A stretch of 64,000 nucleotides of DNA from JANQQJ01 sp046290575 (GCA_046290575.1 JBKAGX010000008.1:62001-126000); one strand, 5' to 3'; positions 1-9,809 are shown, numbered from the stretch's first letter. The notes: a model not told the origin generated them from the sequence alone. A program made the numbers and translations.

Positions 1-1908
1 GGCTTCCTCGCCGGTTTTCGCCTGGGCGCTTACCTGTTCGGCCTGGTCTTCACCCCCACGGGATTTACGCCGGCGCCGGCCACCGCGGCGGCCTCTGCGC
101 CGTTTACTACGGCCTTCTTCGCCTTCTGTTTCGTCATCATCTTTGGCGGTCTGGCGCTTGTCCTGCGGGCGTCCCTTGTTCCTATTGTTTTTTGGCGCCC
201 CGTCGCCTTGCTCGGCGTCCTTATCGTCTGAGCGTGACTGTCTTTGTTGTCGCGGCGGCGGCGGCGGCGCCTCATCCGTCCCGCCTTCGCGTGCCAGAGT
301 GTAGTGGGGCCGGTGCATACCGGCATCTGCATGAATGTCGATAACCACGTCATAACGTGTCTCGAACTCACTCACGTCGCGCCGCTTGTTGTTCAAGATA
401 TAGACCGCCACATCTGTCGGCATGGTCACGCTGACCCGGACACATCCCGGTTTGACCGCTTGGTCTTCGATTGCGCGCATGATCTGGATAGCGGTCGACT
501 CTGTTGAGCGGATTGTCCCAGCGCCTTCGCAGATCGGGCAGACTTCGGTGCTGGCTTCCAGCATGCCCGGGCGCAGGCGTTGCCGGGACATTTCCAGCAG
601 GCCAAATGGGCTGATCCGCCCGACCTGAAGCCGCGCGCGGTCGCTCTTCAGCGATTCCTTTATCTTGCGTTCGACGGAACGGTTATTTCGTGATTCTTCC
701 ATGTCGATGAAATCGATCACGATCAGGCCTGCAAGATCGCGCAACCGGAGTTGGCGCGCGACTTCTTCAGCGGCTTCCATATTGGTGCGATAGGCGGTGC
801 GTTCTACGTTGCGCTCCCGCGTGGACTTGCCTGAGTTCACATCAATGGCGACAAGCGCTTCGGTGGGATTGATGACCAGATAGCCGCCTGATTTCAGCGA
901 GACCGTGGTGCTGTACATGGTTTCCAGCTGCCGCTCGACCTGATAGCGCTGCAGCAAGGGGGTAGGGTCCTTGTACTGCTTCACCTTCTTGGCGTGGCTC
1001 GGAATCAGCATTTTCATCATGTCTTTGGCGGCGCGGTAACCGTCACTACCATCGACCAGAATTTCCTCGATATCTGGCGAGTACAAATCGCGGATGGTCC
1101 GCTTGATCAGGTCGCTTTCTTCATAGATCAAGGCGGGTGCGACCGATTCCAGCGTCTGTTCACGGATCGTGTCCCAAAGACGGATGAGGTAGGTGTAATC
1201 GCGTTTTATGTCGGCTTTGGTGCGTTCCGCACCATTGGTTCGAATAATGCACCCCATGCCACTGGGTACATCCAGGTCGTTCAGAATCTTCTTCAGACGT
1301 TTGCGGTCCTTGACGTCGGCAATGCGACGGCTGACGCCGCCGCCGCGGCTGGTGTTGGGCATCAGAACGCAGTACCGGCCAGCCAGAGATATGTAGGTTG
1401 TAAGCGCTGCGCCCTTTGTGCCGCGCTCTTCCTTAACGACCTGCACCAGCAGAATTTGCCGGCGTTTGATAACTTCCTGGATCTTGTAACGGCGGTTCGG
1501 CGTGTGCCGACGACCTTTGTCAGCATCTTCAAGTGCGTCCTCCGCGCCGACTTCTTCGACTTCGGGGCCGTCTTCGCCGTCGGCGGATGCGACCTCGTCA
1601 TCATCATCGTCGCCCCCGGCCTCGGCGGCTTCCTCGTCGATCAGCGCCTGTCGATCCTCATGCGGGATCTGATAATAGTCCGGGTGAATTTCGTTGAACG
1701 CCAGGAAACCGTGACGGTTTCCGCCATATTCGACGAAGGCTGCCTGGAGAGACGGCTCTACGCGGGTGACCCGGGCCAGATAGATGTTTCCGCGTTGGGC
1801 GGAACGGCTTGCGGATTCGAAATCGAATTCTTCGATCCGGTTACCGCGGACGACGGCCACCCGGGTCTCTTCCTGGTGGGCGGCATCGATAAGGATACGT
1901 GATGACAT
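1..1908 (-). CDS. rne: Ribonuclease E/G (5' part of gene; C-terminus outside window)
   Basis: Endoribonuclease of the RNA degradosome, acting in mRNA decay and rRNA/tRNA processing. The frame opens with MSSRILIDAAHQEETRV at 1908 and stays open to base 1, so about 636 residues are present and the C-terminal scaffold is missing. Visible are the S1 domain, interrupted by a long acidic insertion (EAGGDDDDEVASADGEDG) as seen in alphaproteobacterial RNase E, the catalytic DNase I-like region with Asp residues in VAIDVNSGKST and LIVIDFIDME, and the zinc-link CPICEGAG. After it comes a basic Arg/Gly/Lys-rich tail (SKRRRGRRGGRRRKSRGG) likely to bind RNA. It is divergent from amiC with a 429-bp leader region. 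Confidence 0.96.
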   Translation of the reverse strand, partial: MSSRILIDAAHQEETRVAVVRGNRIEEFDFESASRSAQRGNIYLARVTRVEPSLQAAFVEYGGNRHGFLAFNEIHPDYYQIPHEDRQALIDEEAAEAGGDDDDDEVASADGEDGPEVEEVGAEDALEDADKGRRHTPNRRYKIQEVIKRRQILLVQVVKEERGTKGAALTTYISLAGRYCVLMPNTSRGGGVSRRIADVKDRKRLKKILNDLDVPSGMGCIIRTNGAERTKADIKRDYTYLIRLWDTIREQTLESVAPALIYEESDLIKRTIRDLYSPDIEEILVDGSDGYRAAKDMMKMLIPSHAKKVKQYKDPTPLLQRYQVERQLETMYSTTVSLKSGGYLVINPTEALVAIDVNSGKSTRERNVERTAYRTNMEAAEEVARQLRLRDLAGLIVIDFIDMEESRNNRSVERKIKESLKSDRARLQVGRISPFGLLEMSRQRLRPGMLEASTEVCPICEGAGTIRSTESTAIQIMRAIEDQAVKPGCVRVSVTMPTDVAVYILNNKRRDVSEFETRYDVVIDIHADAGMHRPHYTLAREGGTDEAPPPPPRQQRQSRSDDKDAEQGDGAPKNNRNKGRPQDKRQTAKDDDETEGEEGRSKRRRGRRGGRRRRKSRGGEDQAEQVSAQAKTGEEA

Positions 1909-2337
1909 AAACGGTTGCTCCGAGACGGCATGCGGCGCGTTAAACAGTCGCGTCCTGCAGCGGCATAAGGGGTAAAGGCGACCATTGATTCACGACCGGC
2001 CGCAGGCGATCCAAAACGGACGCCTTGCTTTTCTGGTCTGAAACAAATTCGCGGATTCATTGCGTAGAACCTTTTTCTTTCTCTCGCGCCCGGTGCCGGC
2101 CGTCCTGTGGAACACGTTTCATTCTAATCTTGCTTTTGAGCGTGTTCGAAGAGCCGGGGCCCGGTTCGGTTACCATGGCAGGCACCGATATCGGCAAGAG
2201 ACGGCGCACAATAGCCCGCAAGGTTCGGTGAAACAAGCGCGCTATTCGAGACGGGCGTTCTGAGTTTTTGTTCAGCCACTGGTCAAGAAAGGTCTGTAAG
2301 ACTATTTTCTCGATAACGTTTATCTTGTGGTTCGATA
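1909..2337. promoter_or_regulatory. Long divergent intergenic region between rne and amiC
   Basis: This 429-bp stretch holds no convincing gene. It must contain the promoters of both rne (leftward) and amiC (rightward). Long RNase E leaders are known in other bacteria to mediate feedback control of rne mRNA; whether this one does cannot be told from sequence alone. Pyrimidine-rich runs near 2070-2085 and an AT-rich segment near 2300-2335, just before amiC, are the only compositional features. I could not fix -35/-10 boxes with confidence. Confidence 0.4.
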
Positions 2338-3555
2338 ATGACGCGGCACAACATGTTTGGCTTTCGCCTTTGGACAGGTCTGCTGCTGCTGTTTATGGCG
2401 GTCTTGGGACAGGCTGGAAACGCGTCCGCGGCCGCGGGTGTCACCGGCGTGCGCATTGGTGAACACCCCGGATCCACGAGGTTTGTGCTGGATCTGACTG
2501 ACGATGTTGAGTTTCAGGTCTTTGCGCTGCCGGATCCGTATAGGATTGTCGTCGACCTTCCGGAAATGAAATGGGACATTCCGCAAGGCGTCGATGGCAG
2601 AGGCCTGGTGGCGAAATACCGGTTTGGCCTGTTTACGCCGGGAACCTCGCGACTGGTTCTTGATCTTACGGAGCCAGCTATTGCCAGACGGTCGTTTCTG
2701 CTGCGGCCACAGGGTCCTTTCGGCTACCGTCTTGTTCTCGACCTTCAGGCCACCACACGGGCCGCTTTTGTCGAGATGGCCAAGGGGACGGCTCCCAAAG
2801 CCACGCCACCGCCATCGCCAGCCGATGTTGTAAGCGCCCCAATCCGCCGTGCCGATGGCAAGCGGGTCATTGTTGTTGACGCGGGCCATGGCGGCGTGGA
2901 CCCCGGAACGATCAGCAAGGACGGGACCTACGAAAAAACGGTTACCCTGAGGGCCGCCAAGACCCTAAAGCGGCATCTCGACAATACCGGACGGTTTCAT
3001 GTCGTTTTGACCCGTAGCCGCGATATTTTTATTCCGTTGCGCGAACGGGTTGAGATCGGCCGCCGCGCCGGGGCTGATTTGTTTATCTCGTTGCATGCGG
3101 ATGCGATCCACAAGCGGCATATCCGTGGGGCGACGGTTTACACACTTTCGGAAACGGCTTCGGACAAGGAGGCGGCGGCGCTGGCTCGTAAGGAAAACCA
3201 GGCCGATGTCATTGCCGGTGTCGACCTGGACGGTGAATCAGAATTGCTGAAGGAAATTCTGATCGATTTGATGCAGCGGGAAACCATGAATTACTCGGCT
3301 GACTTTGCTGGAGTCCTGATTCCCAAGATGCGTCAGTCAGTGCTGATGCGCACGAATTCGCATCGTTTTGCGGGGTTCAGGGTGCTAAAAGCCCCTGATG
3401 TGCCCTCGGTATTGGTGGAGATGGGGTATCTGTCGAATGCCGAAGATGCCCGGTTTCTCAGATCGCAAGCGGGTATTGAAAAGATTGCACGGGCTATCTC
3501 AACCGCGGTTGGCGTATATTTCGATCAGCGCGACGCCTTCTTGACGTCGCCATGA
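2338..3555 (+). CDS. amiC: N-acetylmuramoyl-L-alanine amidase (AMIN + Amidase_3)
   Basis: Periplasmic zinc amidase that cleaves the bond between MurNAc and the stem peptide during cell separation. 405 residues: a signal peptide (hydrophobic residues about 10-33), an AMIN domain at about 35-140 for septal targeting, and an Amidase_3 domain from about 176. Zinc ligands and the catalytic residue are visible as DAGHGG (H184), TYEK (E199), SLHAD (H253) and VEMGYLSN (E361). It is followed after 55 bp by the penicillin-binding protein and then prfB, a gene order common in alphaproteobacteria. No clear Shine-Dalgarno sequence precedes the ATG, so the start rests on the signal peptide. Confidence 0.94.
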   Translation: MTRHNMFGFRLWTGLLLLFMAVLGQAGNASAAAGVTGVRIGEHPGSTRFVLDLTDDVEFQVFALPDPYRIVVDLPEMKWDIPQGVDGRGLVAKYRFGLFTPGTSRLVLDLTEPAIARRSFLLRPQGPFGYRLVLDLQATTRAAFVEMAKGTAPKATPPPSPADVVSAPIRRADGKRVIVVDAGHGGVDPGTISKDGTYEKTVTLRAAKTLKRHLDNTGRFHVVLTRSRDIFIPLRERVEIGRRAGADLFISLHADAIHKRHIRGATVYTLSETASDKEAAALARKENQADVIAGVDLDGESELLKEILIDLMQRETMNYSADFAGVLIPKMRQSVLMRTNSHRFAGFRVLKAPDVPSVLVEMGYLSNAEDARFLRSQAGIEKIARAISTAVGVYFDQRDAFLTSP

Positions 3556-3610
3556 GCACGACACATTTCCGAGATACCGGTACGCTGTCCCTGGCCCAGA
3601 CTGAGCAGAG

Positions 3611-6046
3611 ATGATCAAATTCCTGAAATATGGCGCGATCGCGCTGACACTGATGCTCGTGGTGGGCGTGATCAGCGTGTTTGCGGTGCTCTACCGGTTT
3701 GGCGCAGCGCTTCCCGATGTGACGCAGTTGAGAGACTACGAGCCGCCGGTCACCACCCGCGTCTATGCGGCCGACGGGCAGTTGCTGACGGAATTTGCCC
3801 GCGAACGCCGGCTTTTTGTGCCGATTGAGGCTGTTCCGCAGGAGGTGATCAACGCCTTCCTGGCCGCCGAAGACCAGAATTTTCACAAACATTCCGGCAT
3901 CGATTTCGTGGGTATTCTGCGCGCGGCCATCACCAATCTTCAGAATCTCGGCTCCGACCGACGGCTGGTCGGCGCCTCGACGATTACGCAACAGGTCGCC
4001 AAGAATTTCCTGCTGTCGAACGAAGTCTCCTATGAGCGTAAGATCAAAGAGGCGATCTTGGCCTTCCGTATTGAAGATGCGCTCGAAAAAGACCGGATCC
4101 TCGAACTCTATCTGAATGAAATTTATTTGGGCCGTGGGGCTTATGGCGTGGCATCTGCGGCGTTGTCCTACTTTGATAAAAGTCTGAACGAGCTCACCCT
4201 CCCCGAAATCGCTTATCTGGCCGCCTTGCCCAAGGCCCCGAACAACTATCACCCGGTCCGGAAGTACGATGAAGCGGTAGCCCGGCGAAACTGGGTGCTT
4301 GGCCGCATGTATGATGAAGGATTCATCGACAAGGACACGTATCAGGCATCCCGCGCCAGCGAGCTTATTCCCGCAACAGCCCGCGGCAACGTGGATTTTA
4401 CGGCCGACTATTTCAACGAAGAGGTGAGGCGGGAACTTGTTGAGCTCTACGGATTTGACTCGTTGTATGAAGGGGGCCTCGCCGTCCGCTCGACCCTGGA
4501 TCCACGCTTGCAGGCGATTGCCGAGAAGGCCCTGAAAGACGGGCTGGTCGCCTATGACCGCCGTCACGGGTGGCGCGGCGCTCTGGCGCAGGTCGATGTG
4601 TCAAACTGGCTTGAAGAGTTGCGTGCGCTCGACGTATCACAGGGCCATTCCAACTGGCGGTTGGCTGCTGTTCTCGACGTCGGCTCCGATGGCATTGACA
4701 TCGGATTCAGGGATGGCCTGAAAGGACGGATCGCCTTTTCTGAAATGCGTTGGGCCCGTGCGTGGCTGGAAAACCAGCGCGTCGGCCCACGACCATCAAA
4801 GCCGGCTGATGTTGTTTCAGCCGGTGACGTAATCGTCGTTGAAAAGCATGTGGAGACCGACGATGCAGGCAATCCGGTTGAAAGCGCGGATTCGGCAGGG
4901 CGCTATGCGTTACGGCAAATTCCCGAGATTGAAGGCAGTATAGTCGCGCTTGATCCGCATACCGGTCGGGTTCTCGCGCTTGTCGGTGGCTTTGATTATG
5001 CCGATTCCCAGTTCAATCGCGCAACGCAAGCTGCGCGTCAGCCCGGGTCGGCGTTCAAGCCTTTTGTTTATGCCGCGGCGCTGGATAACGGATTCACCCC
5101 GTCCGACCTGATCCTTGATGCGCCCTTCGTCATCGATCAGGGGCCCGGCTTGCCGAAATGGAAACCGTCCAACTATTCCCGTAAATTCTACGGGCCCAGC
5201 ACGCTGCGGCTGGGTATTGAAAAATCCCGTAACCTGATGACTGTCCGGCTCGCCCAAAATGTCGGGATGGACAAGGTCTCGGATTATGCGGAGCGGTTCG
5301 GCGTGATGAATGATTTGCCGCAAACCCTGGCCATGTCGCTGGGCGCAGGAGAGACAACGCTGCTCAATATCACAACCGCTTACGCCATGTTGGTCAATGG
5401 CGGCAAACGTATCCAACCCAGTCTGATCGACCGCATCCAGGACCGCCGCGGTAAGACAGTCTGGAAGCACGACACGCGGCCTTGTGACGCGTGCAAGAGC
5501 GCGCTGTGGAGCTATGGCGATGTGCCCGAGCTGCGTGATCTGCGGCAACAGGTCATTGATGCAGGCACCGCCTATCAGGTCGTCTCGATCCTCGAGGGGG
5601 TGGTGCAGCGTGGTACCGGCGTGCGGGTCCGTGCTGTCGGTAAGCCGCTGGGTGGTAAGACCGGCACGACCAATGACAGTTTCGACACCTGGTTTGTGGG
5701 CTTTTCGCCGGATTTGGCGGTCGGTGTTTTCGCCGGCTTCGATACTCCGGCAACGTTGGGGCCGCGCGAAACAGGGTCGAGCGTATCGGCGCCGATCTTT
5801 CGTGATTTCATGGCCGAGGCGCTGGCCGATCAACCAGCGACTCCGTTCCGGATTCCCTCCGGCATCCGGCTCGTGCGGGTGAACGCGAAAACCGGATTGC
5901 CAGCGCGACCCGGTGAGCGGAATACCATTCTGGAGGCCTTTCAACCGGGTACCGAACCAAGCCGTACACGCACCGTACTTGACGGGTCGCAGGGGCTTGT
6001 GCAATCCGATGGATCCGCCTCGGTGCAACCCGGCGGTCTCTACTAG
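3611..6046 (+). CDS. mrcA: Penicillin-binding protein 1A (bifunctional transglycosylase/transpeptidase)
   Basis: Class A PBP that polymerises and cross-links peptidoglycan in the periplasm. 811 residues, a normal length. A single N-terminal membrane anchor (about 8-28) precedes the GT51 transglycosylase domain with catalytic E87 in EDQNFHKHSG and the motif ELYLNEIYLGRGAYG. An OB-like insert follows. The transpeptidase domain has SAFK (S480), SRN in EKSRNLMTVRLAQ and KTGTT near residue 682. The proline-rich C-terminus is short. Sited between amiC and prfB on the same strand, probably co-transcribed with amiC. Confidence 0.96.
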   Translation: MIKFLKYGAIALTLMLVVGVISVFAVLYRFGAALPDVTQLRDYEPPVTTRVYAADGQLLTEFARERRLFVPIEAVPQEVINAFLAAEDQNFHKHSGIDFVGILRAAITNLQNLGSDRRLVGASTITQQVAKNFLLSNEVSYERKIKEAILAFRIEDALEKDRILELYLNEIYLGRGAYGVASAALSYFDKSLNELTLPEIAYLAALPKAPNNYHPVRKYDEAVARRNWVLGRMYDEGFIDKDTYQASRASELIPATARGNVDFTADYFNEEVRRELVELYGFDSLYEGGLAVRSTLDPRLQAIAEKALKDGLVAYDRRHGWRGALAQVDVSNWLEELRALDVSQGHSNWRLAAVLDVGSDGIDIGFRDGLKGRIAFSEMRWARAWLENQRVGPRPSKPADVVSAGDVIVVEKHVETDDAGNPVESADSAGRYALRQIPEIEGSIVALDPHTGRVLALVGGFDYADSQFNRATQAARQPGSAFKPFVYAAALDNGFTPSDLILDAPFVIDQGPGLPKWKPSNYSRKFYGPSTLRLGIEKSRNLMTVRLAQNVGMDKVSDYAERFGVMNDLPQTLAMSLGAGETTLLNITTAYAMLVNGGKRIQPSLIDRIQDRRGKTVWKHDTRPCDACKSALWSYGDVPELRDLRQQVIDAGTAYQVVSILEGVVQRGTGVRVRAVGKPLGGKTGTTNDSFDTWFVGFSPDLAVGVFAGFDTPATLGPRETGSSVSAPIFRDFMAEALADQPATPFRIPSGIRLVRVNAKTGLPARPGERNTILEAFQPGTEPSRTRTVLDGSQGLVQSDGSASVQPGGLY

Positions 6047-6063
6047 GCAATATAGGCAAGGCG

Positions 6064-7195
6064 ATGAAAGCGGAAGTACAAGCGCAGGTCGATTCCATCC
6101 AGCAGTCATTGGAACTGCTAAGGAGGTCTCTTTGACTGGGACGTCGCCGTCGCACGCCTTGAGGACCTGAACGCGCAGGTCGAAGACCCTGATCTGTGGA
6201 ATGACCCGACCGCTGCACGCCGGCTGATGCGCGAGCGGACACGATTGGACGAAGCAGTTTCAGCCTGTCTGCATATCGAACAGACTCTAGCCGACAGTAT
6301 CGACTTGGTGGAGCTGGCTGAGGCCGAAGGCGATCAAGACGTCGTGGCCGAAGCCGAAGAGGCGTTGACTGAACTTGCAGCCCTGGCCGAAGAAAAGCGG
6401 GTCGCTGCGCTGCTTGCCGGCGAGGCGGACGGCAATGATACTTTTGTTGAAATTCACGCGGGCGCGGGCGGCACAGAAAGCCAGGATTGGACCAGCATGC
6501 TGGCGCGCATGTATACCCGCTGGGCCGAGGCACATGGCTACAAGGCCGAACTGGTCGAAGAAAGCCCGGGTGAAGAGGCCGGGCTGAAGTCCGCGACCAT
6601 GGTCTTCAAGGGCGAAAACGCCTATGGCTGGTTGAAGACTGAAAGTGGTGTACACCGCCTTGTCCGGATATCGCCCTTTGATTCCAATGCCAGACGGCAT
6701 ACCAGTTTCGCCAGCGTCGGCGTTTATCCTGTGATCGACGACGCGATTGAAGTTGAGATTGAAGACAAGGATTTGCGGGTCGACACCTACCGCGCGTCAG
6801 GCGCGGGCGGGCAGCACGTCAACACGACTGACAGTGCGGTCAGGATCACCCATTTGCCAACTGGCATTGTCGTGCAGTGCCAGAATGAGCGCTCGCAGCA
6901 CAAGAACCGGGCGACCGCGATGAAAATGCTCAAAAGCCGTCTCTACGAGGCTGAGCTCAGATCACGTGAGGAAAAGGCCCAGGCAGAAGCCGCAGCCAAG
7001 ACCGACATCGGCTGGGGCCATCAGATCCGGTCCTATGTGTTGCAGCCTTATCAGATGGTCAAAGACCTGCGGACCGGCGTTGAGTCATCGCAGCCCCAAA
7101 ACGTTCTCGACGGCGATCTGGACGCTTTTATAGCAGCGGCCCTGGCCGCCAAGGCCGACGGGACCACAACAGAAACCGTTGAAGATCTAGATTAG
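6064..7195 (+). CDS. prfB: Peptide chain release factor 2, with programmed +1 frameshift
   Basis: Recognises UGA and UAA stop codons and triggers peptide release. The ATG at 6064 gives 23 codons, then an in-frame TGA at 6133-6135; skipping one base (T6133) joins the main frame from GAC at 6134, giving about 376 residues (E. coli RF2 is 365). The main frame has SPF in VRISPFDSNARR (stop-codon recognition) and GGQ at about 248-250 (catalysis). The next downstream ATG, at 6227, would drop the N-terminal domain, so the frameshifted start at 6064 is preferred. Convergent with the bactofilin gene, 8 bp away. Confidence 0.95.
6121..6136 (+). promoter_or_regulatory. prfB programmed +1 ribosomal frameshift site
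   Basis: AGGAGG TCT CTT TGA C lies in frame after codon 19 of prfB. It has the three classical elements: an internal Shine-Dalgarno-like AGGAGG, a slippery CTT codon, and a TGA followed by C (a poorly terminated context). The spacing from AGGAGG to CTT equals that of the E. coli site. When RF2 is scarce the ribosome pauses at UGA and slips, making full-length RF2: an autoregulatory loop. Confidence 0.95.
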
Positions 7196-7203
7196 GTTAT
7201 CCG

Positions 7204-7689
7204 TTACCCGGCAGCGGCAGCCTTCGGCGCTGACGGCGCTGGGTCGGATGCGGCCGCTGCAGGCTTGGCAGACGGCGAACTGGCCGCACGTGCGTTATCG
7301 ACACGGGCAAATTGCCCTTCGATATGAGCGCCGGATTCAATGGAAATCTCTTCATGAAAGACGTCGCCAGATACACGGGCTGAACTCTCAAGCCGGACTT
7401 TTTTGGCGCGGATCGTACCGGACAGCTGGCCGTGGACAACGACTGTATCGGCCGTAACACCGCCTTTTACCGTGGCGTTCTTACCAATAATCAGCGATCC
7501 GCAATTCAGGTCGCCATCGATTTTGCCGTCGAACTGGACTTCGCCTGTGGTCTGAAGGTTGCCCTTCAGTTCTACGTCGCCAGCGATGATGGAAGGAGCG
7601 CCAGAAGGGGTCTGTGGAGGTTTACTTGACACGGGGCTTTCGTCCTTTTGCTTTGTCTGCTTCGATCCGTCGTCAGATTGCCTGAACAT
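7204..7689 (-). CDS. Bactofilin (polymer-forming cytoskeletal protein)
   Basis: 161 residues. The central bactofilin beta-helix (about 33-130) shows the repeated right-handed helix pattern, for example GDVELKGNLQTTGEVQFDG, GDLNCGSLIIGKN and GVTADTVVVHGQLSG. The flanks are low complexity: a polar N-terminus (KQTKQKDESPVSSKPPQT) and an Ala/Pro tail. Bactofilins polymerise without nucleotides and often localise cell-wall enzymes. The start codon lies 17 bp inside the upstream M23 peptidase gene, a strong sign that the two act together, as in known bactofilin-M23 pairs. Last gene of a long minus-strand run. Confidence 0.92.
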   Translation of the reverse strand: MFRQSDDGSKQTKQKDESPVSSKPPQTPSGAPSIIAGDVELKGNLQTTGEVQFDGKIDGDLNCGSLIIGKNATVKGGVTADTVVVHGQLSGTIRAKKVRLESSARVSGDVFHEEISIESGAHIEGQFARVDNARAASSPSAKPAAAASDPAPSAPKAAAAG

Positions 7690-8917
7690 ATTTTGCAGCC
7701 TCGAAGAAGTTGATTGGGTTCAGCGGGGCCCCGTCGAACCTAATTTCATAGTGTAAATGCGTTCCGGTGCTCCGACCGGAATTCCCCATAAGCCCAACTT
7801 TGTCACCAGTTTGAACGACCTGCCCTTCCTTGACAAGAAACTCCCGCAGATGGCCGTAGCGGGTAACAAATCCGTTGCCGTGATCGACTTCCACCATGCG
7901 GCCGTACGCACCTGACCAACCGACTTGTGTCACTGTGCCAGCGGCGCCTGCCAATACGGGTGCCTTCCATCCGCCGGCCAAATCGACACCGGAATGGGAG
8001 GCCCATTTTTTCGTGAACGGATCTTTGCGAGCGCCGTAGTGGCTCGAGATGTAGAAGGACTCTACCGGCTCCAGCAGCGGAATACTCAAGAACAGCGCTT
8101 CAAGCGTCTCAAGGTGACTAACCTTTTCAGCGAGCAGCATCAGTTCCGCATCACTTGCGGCAGCTTCATCGAGCGGCGTCAGCGGACCGCCCTGGTTGGC
8201 CGCCTCGGCGTCATCACTTCCCAGAATGGCATCCAGGTCCAGGCCAGCTGTCAGGGCAGCCTTTTCAAGCTGCGAGATGGTCAGATCGATCTGCTCGTCG
8301 AACCGCTTGAGCAACTCCTGTTGGATGGAATCAAGCGCGCTCAGTTCATCGGATATTGGGTCGTGCAAGACGTTCCCGTCAGCGTCCTTGTCGGCTGGTG
8401 CGTCTATTGCCGGGGCGTCGACTGATGGCAGGACTTCTTCGGCCGGGCCACCAACGGGCAGCGGTTCCGCGCCGGGCGCTGGTTCGGTTTCAGCGTGTTC
8501 AACCGTCGGCGTTGTCTGGTCGGTCAGGCTGCCGAACATTACATCAGACCGTTCCAGCATCTCGTCCAGCACCGTTTGGCGCGCCTGTAGAACTTCGGCG
8601 CGTTCGATAAGGTCGTCTTCCAGACGAACCAGCTGGTCGTGCAGGTCGGAACGAATATTGCGCAAATCTGCAATCTGCTGGTCTTTGTGCTCAATGATCT
8701 CATTGCCGAAGATCAGGCTGGCCGATGCCACCCCGACCCAAAGCATAGCCCCAAATGCAATTGAGACGGACATGAACTGAAAGCGTGGTGACAGGGCCAC
8801 AAAGCGCACGGCGCCGCGGGACCGCAGATAAATCTGCCGTTCGGGGAAATGGCGATGATATTGCTCTGCCACAAAGGCCTGGATTCGTTTCCAGGTCGTG
8901 CGCACAAGTAACATCAA
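7673..8917 (-). CDS. M23 family metallopeptidase (LytM-type peptidoglycan hydrolase)
   Basis: 414 residues. A cytoplasmic basic N-terminus is followed by one membrane helix (about 50-75), a periplasmic coiled-coil region (HKDQQIADLRNIRSDLHDQ) and an acidic Pro-rich linker. The C-terminal LytM/peptidase M23 domain has HSGVDLAGG (zinc ligands H and D), a further H in YGHLREF and HLHYE (387-391), so it is probably active. Expected to cut peptide cross-links of peptidoglycan in the periplasm. It overlaps the downstream bactofilin gene by 17 bp; the bactofilin probably positions it for cell-shape control. Confidence 0.93.
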   Translation of the reverse strand: MMLLVRTTWKRIQAFVAEQYHRHFPERQIYLRSRGAVRFVALSPRFQFMSVSIAFGAMLWVGVASASLIFGNEIIEHKDQQIADLRNIRSDLHDQLVRLEDDLIERAEVLQARQTVLDEMLERSDVMFGSLTDQTTPTVEHAETEPAPGAEPLPVGGPAEEVLPSVDAPAIDAPADKDADGNVLHDPISDELSALDSIQQELLKRFDEQIDLTISQLEKAALTAGLDLDAILGSDDAEAANQGGPLTPLDEAAASDAELMLLAEKVSHLETLEALFLSIPLLEPVESFYISSHYGARKDPFTKKWASHSGVDLAGGWKAPVLAGAAGTVTQVGWSGAYGRMVEVDHGNGFVTRYGHLREFLVKEGQVVQTGDKVGLMGNSGRSTGTHLHYEIRFDGAPLNPINFFEAAKYVQAI

Positions 8918-9008
8918 GCTTTGTCTCTCTTTGATTAGGCCGGGCGGGTCGGCAGTTTCGTACCAGAGTTCTTCAGGGAAATCGAGGGTTTCTGTTGCAC
9001 TTACAAGA

Positions 9009-9809
9009 TTATATGGTGCCCAAGTAATAATCCTGCGTCAAACCTGCCTTATTTCGCGCATCATGATTAAAGGGCGGCTTCAGATTCCCGCGAAAGTATT
9101 GTTGAACAAGGGACTGCCACGTTTTGCGCGAATCAACTTCCTTTACATCGCAAACAAAGTCGAACCAGCGTTTGCCGATGGCGACGTGTCCGATTTCGTC
9201 CCGGTAGATCGTCTCCAGGATGCCTGCGCTGTCGTGATCACCAGCGGCCTCCAGCTTGGCGATCATGCCGGGCGTTACATCGAGACCACGGGCTTCGAGC
9301 ACCAGGGGAACAATCGCGAGCCGTGCGGACAGGTCACCGGCGGTGGCTTCTGCGGCCTGCCAGAGGCCGTCATGCGCGGGTAGCTGCCCATAGTCTGCGC
9401 TGAGTGCCCTTAGCCGATCCCTCACCAACAAGAAGTGCTCACCTTCATCAGCGGCAACCGAAACCCAGTCGTCAAAAAAGGCCCGGGGAAGCCCCTTAGA
9501 GGTAAAGCGGGCAACCAGGTCCCAGGCCAGATCGATGGCATTCAGCTCAATATGCGCAAGGGCATGGAGCAAGGCGATCCGCGAGTCCAGGGCACCAGAC
9601 GCACGCCGCTTGGGCATCTTGTTCGGCGGCAACAGAACTGGCTGATCTGGCCGGGCAGGACGCGCCGGCGGGATGCACGCGCCAACCTCAAATATCCGGC
9701 GTTCTTTCCAGGCATCGGCGACAAGGCGTCCCGTTCGTGCTTTTGCCGCACCATCAGCTGTGTTGAGGATACGGCAGGCGGCCTGCGCCAGCGTCTCGGG
9801 ATTAGGCAT
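9009..9809 (-). CDS. Ferritin-like DUF455 family protein
   Basis: 266 residues from the ATG at 9809 (MPNPETLAQAA). A longer frame to 9854 begins with a Cys/Arg-rich stretch unlike the family and lies inside the upstream gene, so the later start is preferred; it overlaps that gene's stop by 8 bp. Ferritin-like carboxylate and His motifs are visible: HIELNAIDLAWD, DEGEHFLLVRDRL and RDEIGHVAIGKRW, consistent with a di-metal four-helix bundle. The biochemical function of the family is not known to me. Part of the minus-strand run glnE to bactofilin. Confidence 0.88.
   Translation of the reverse strand: MPNPETLAQAACRILNTADGAAKARTGRLVADAWKERRIFEVGACIPPARPARPDQPVLLPPNKMPKRRASGALDSRIALLHALAHIELNAIDLAWDLVARFTSKGLPRAFFDDWVSVAADEGEHFLLVRDRLRALSADYGQLPAHDGLWQAAEATAGDLSARLAIVPLVLEARGLDVTPGMIAKLEAAGDHDSAGILETIYRDEIGHVAIGKRWFDFVCDVKEVDSRKTWQSLVQQYFRGNLKPPFNHDARNKAGLTQDYYLGTI

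Noticed and set aside
994..1902. 302-residue plus-strand frame
   Set aside because: Exactly antisense to RNase E, whose domains are all in frame; no ribosome-binding site and no recognisable motifs.
3494..4567. 357-residue minus-strand frame
   Set aside because: Antisense to the penicillin-binding protein; a codon-bias shadow.
4910..6109. 399-residue minus-strand frame
   Set aside because: Antisense to the transpeptidase domain of PBP1A; no domain recognised.
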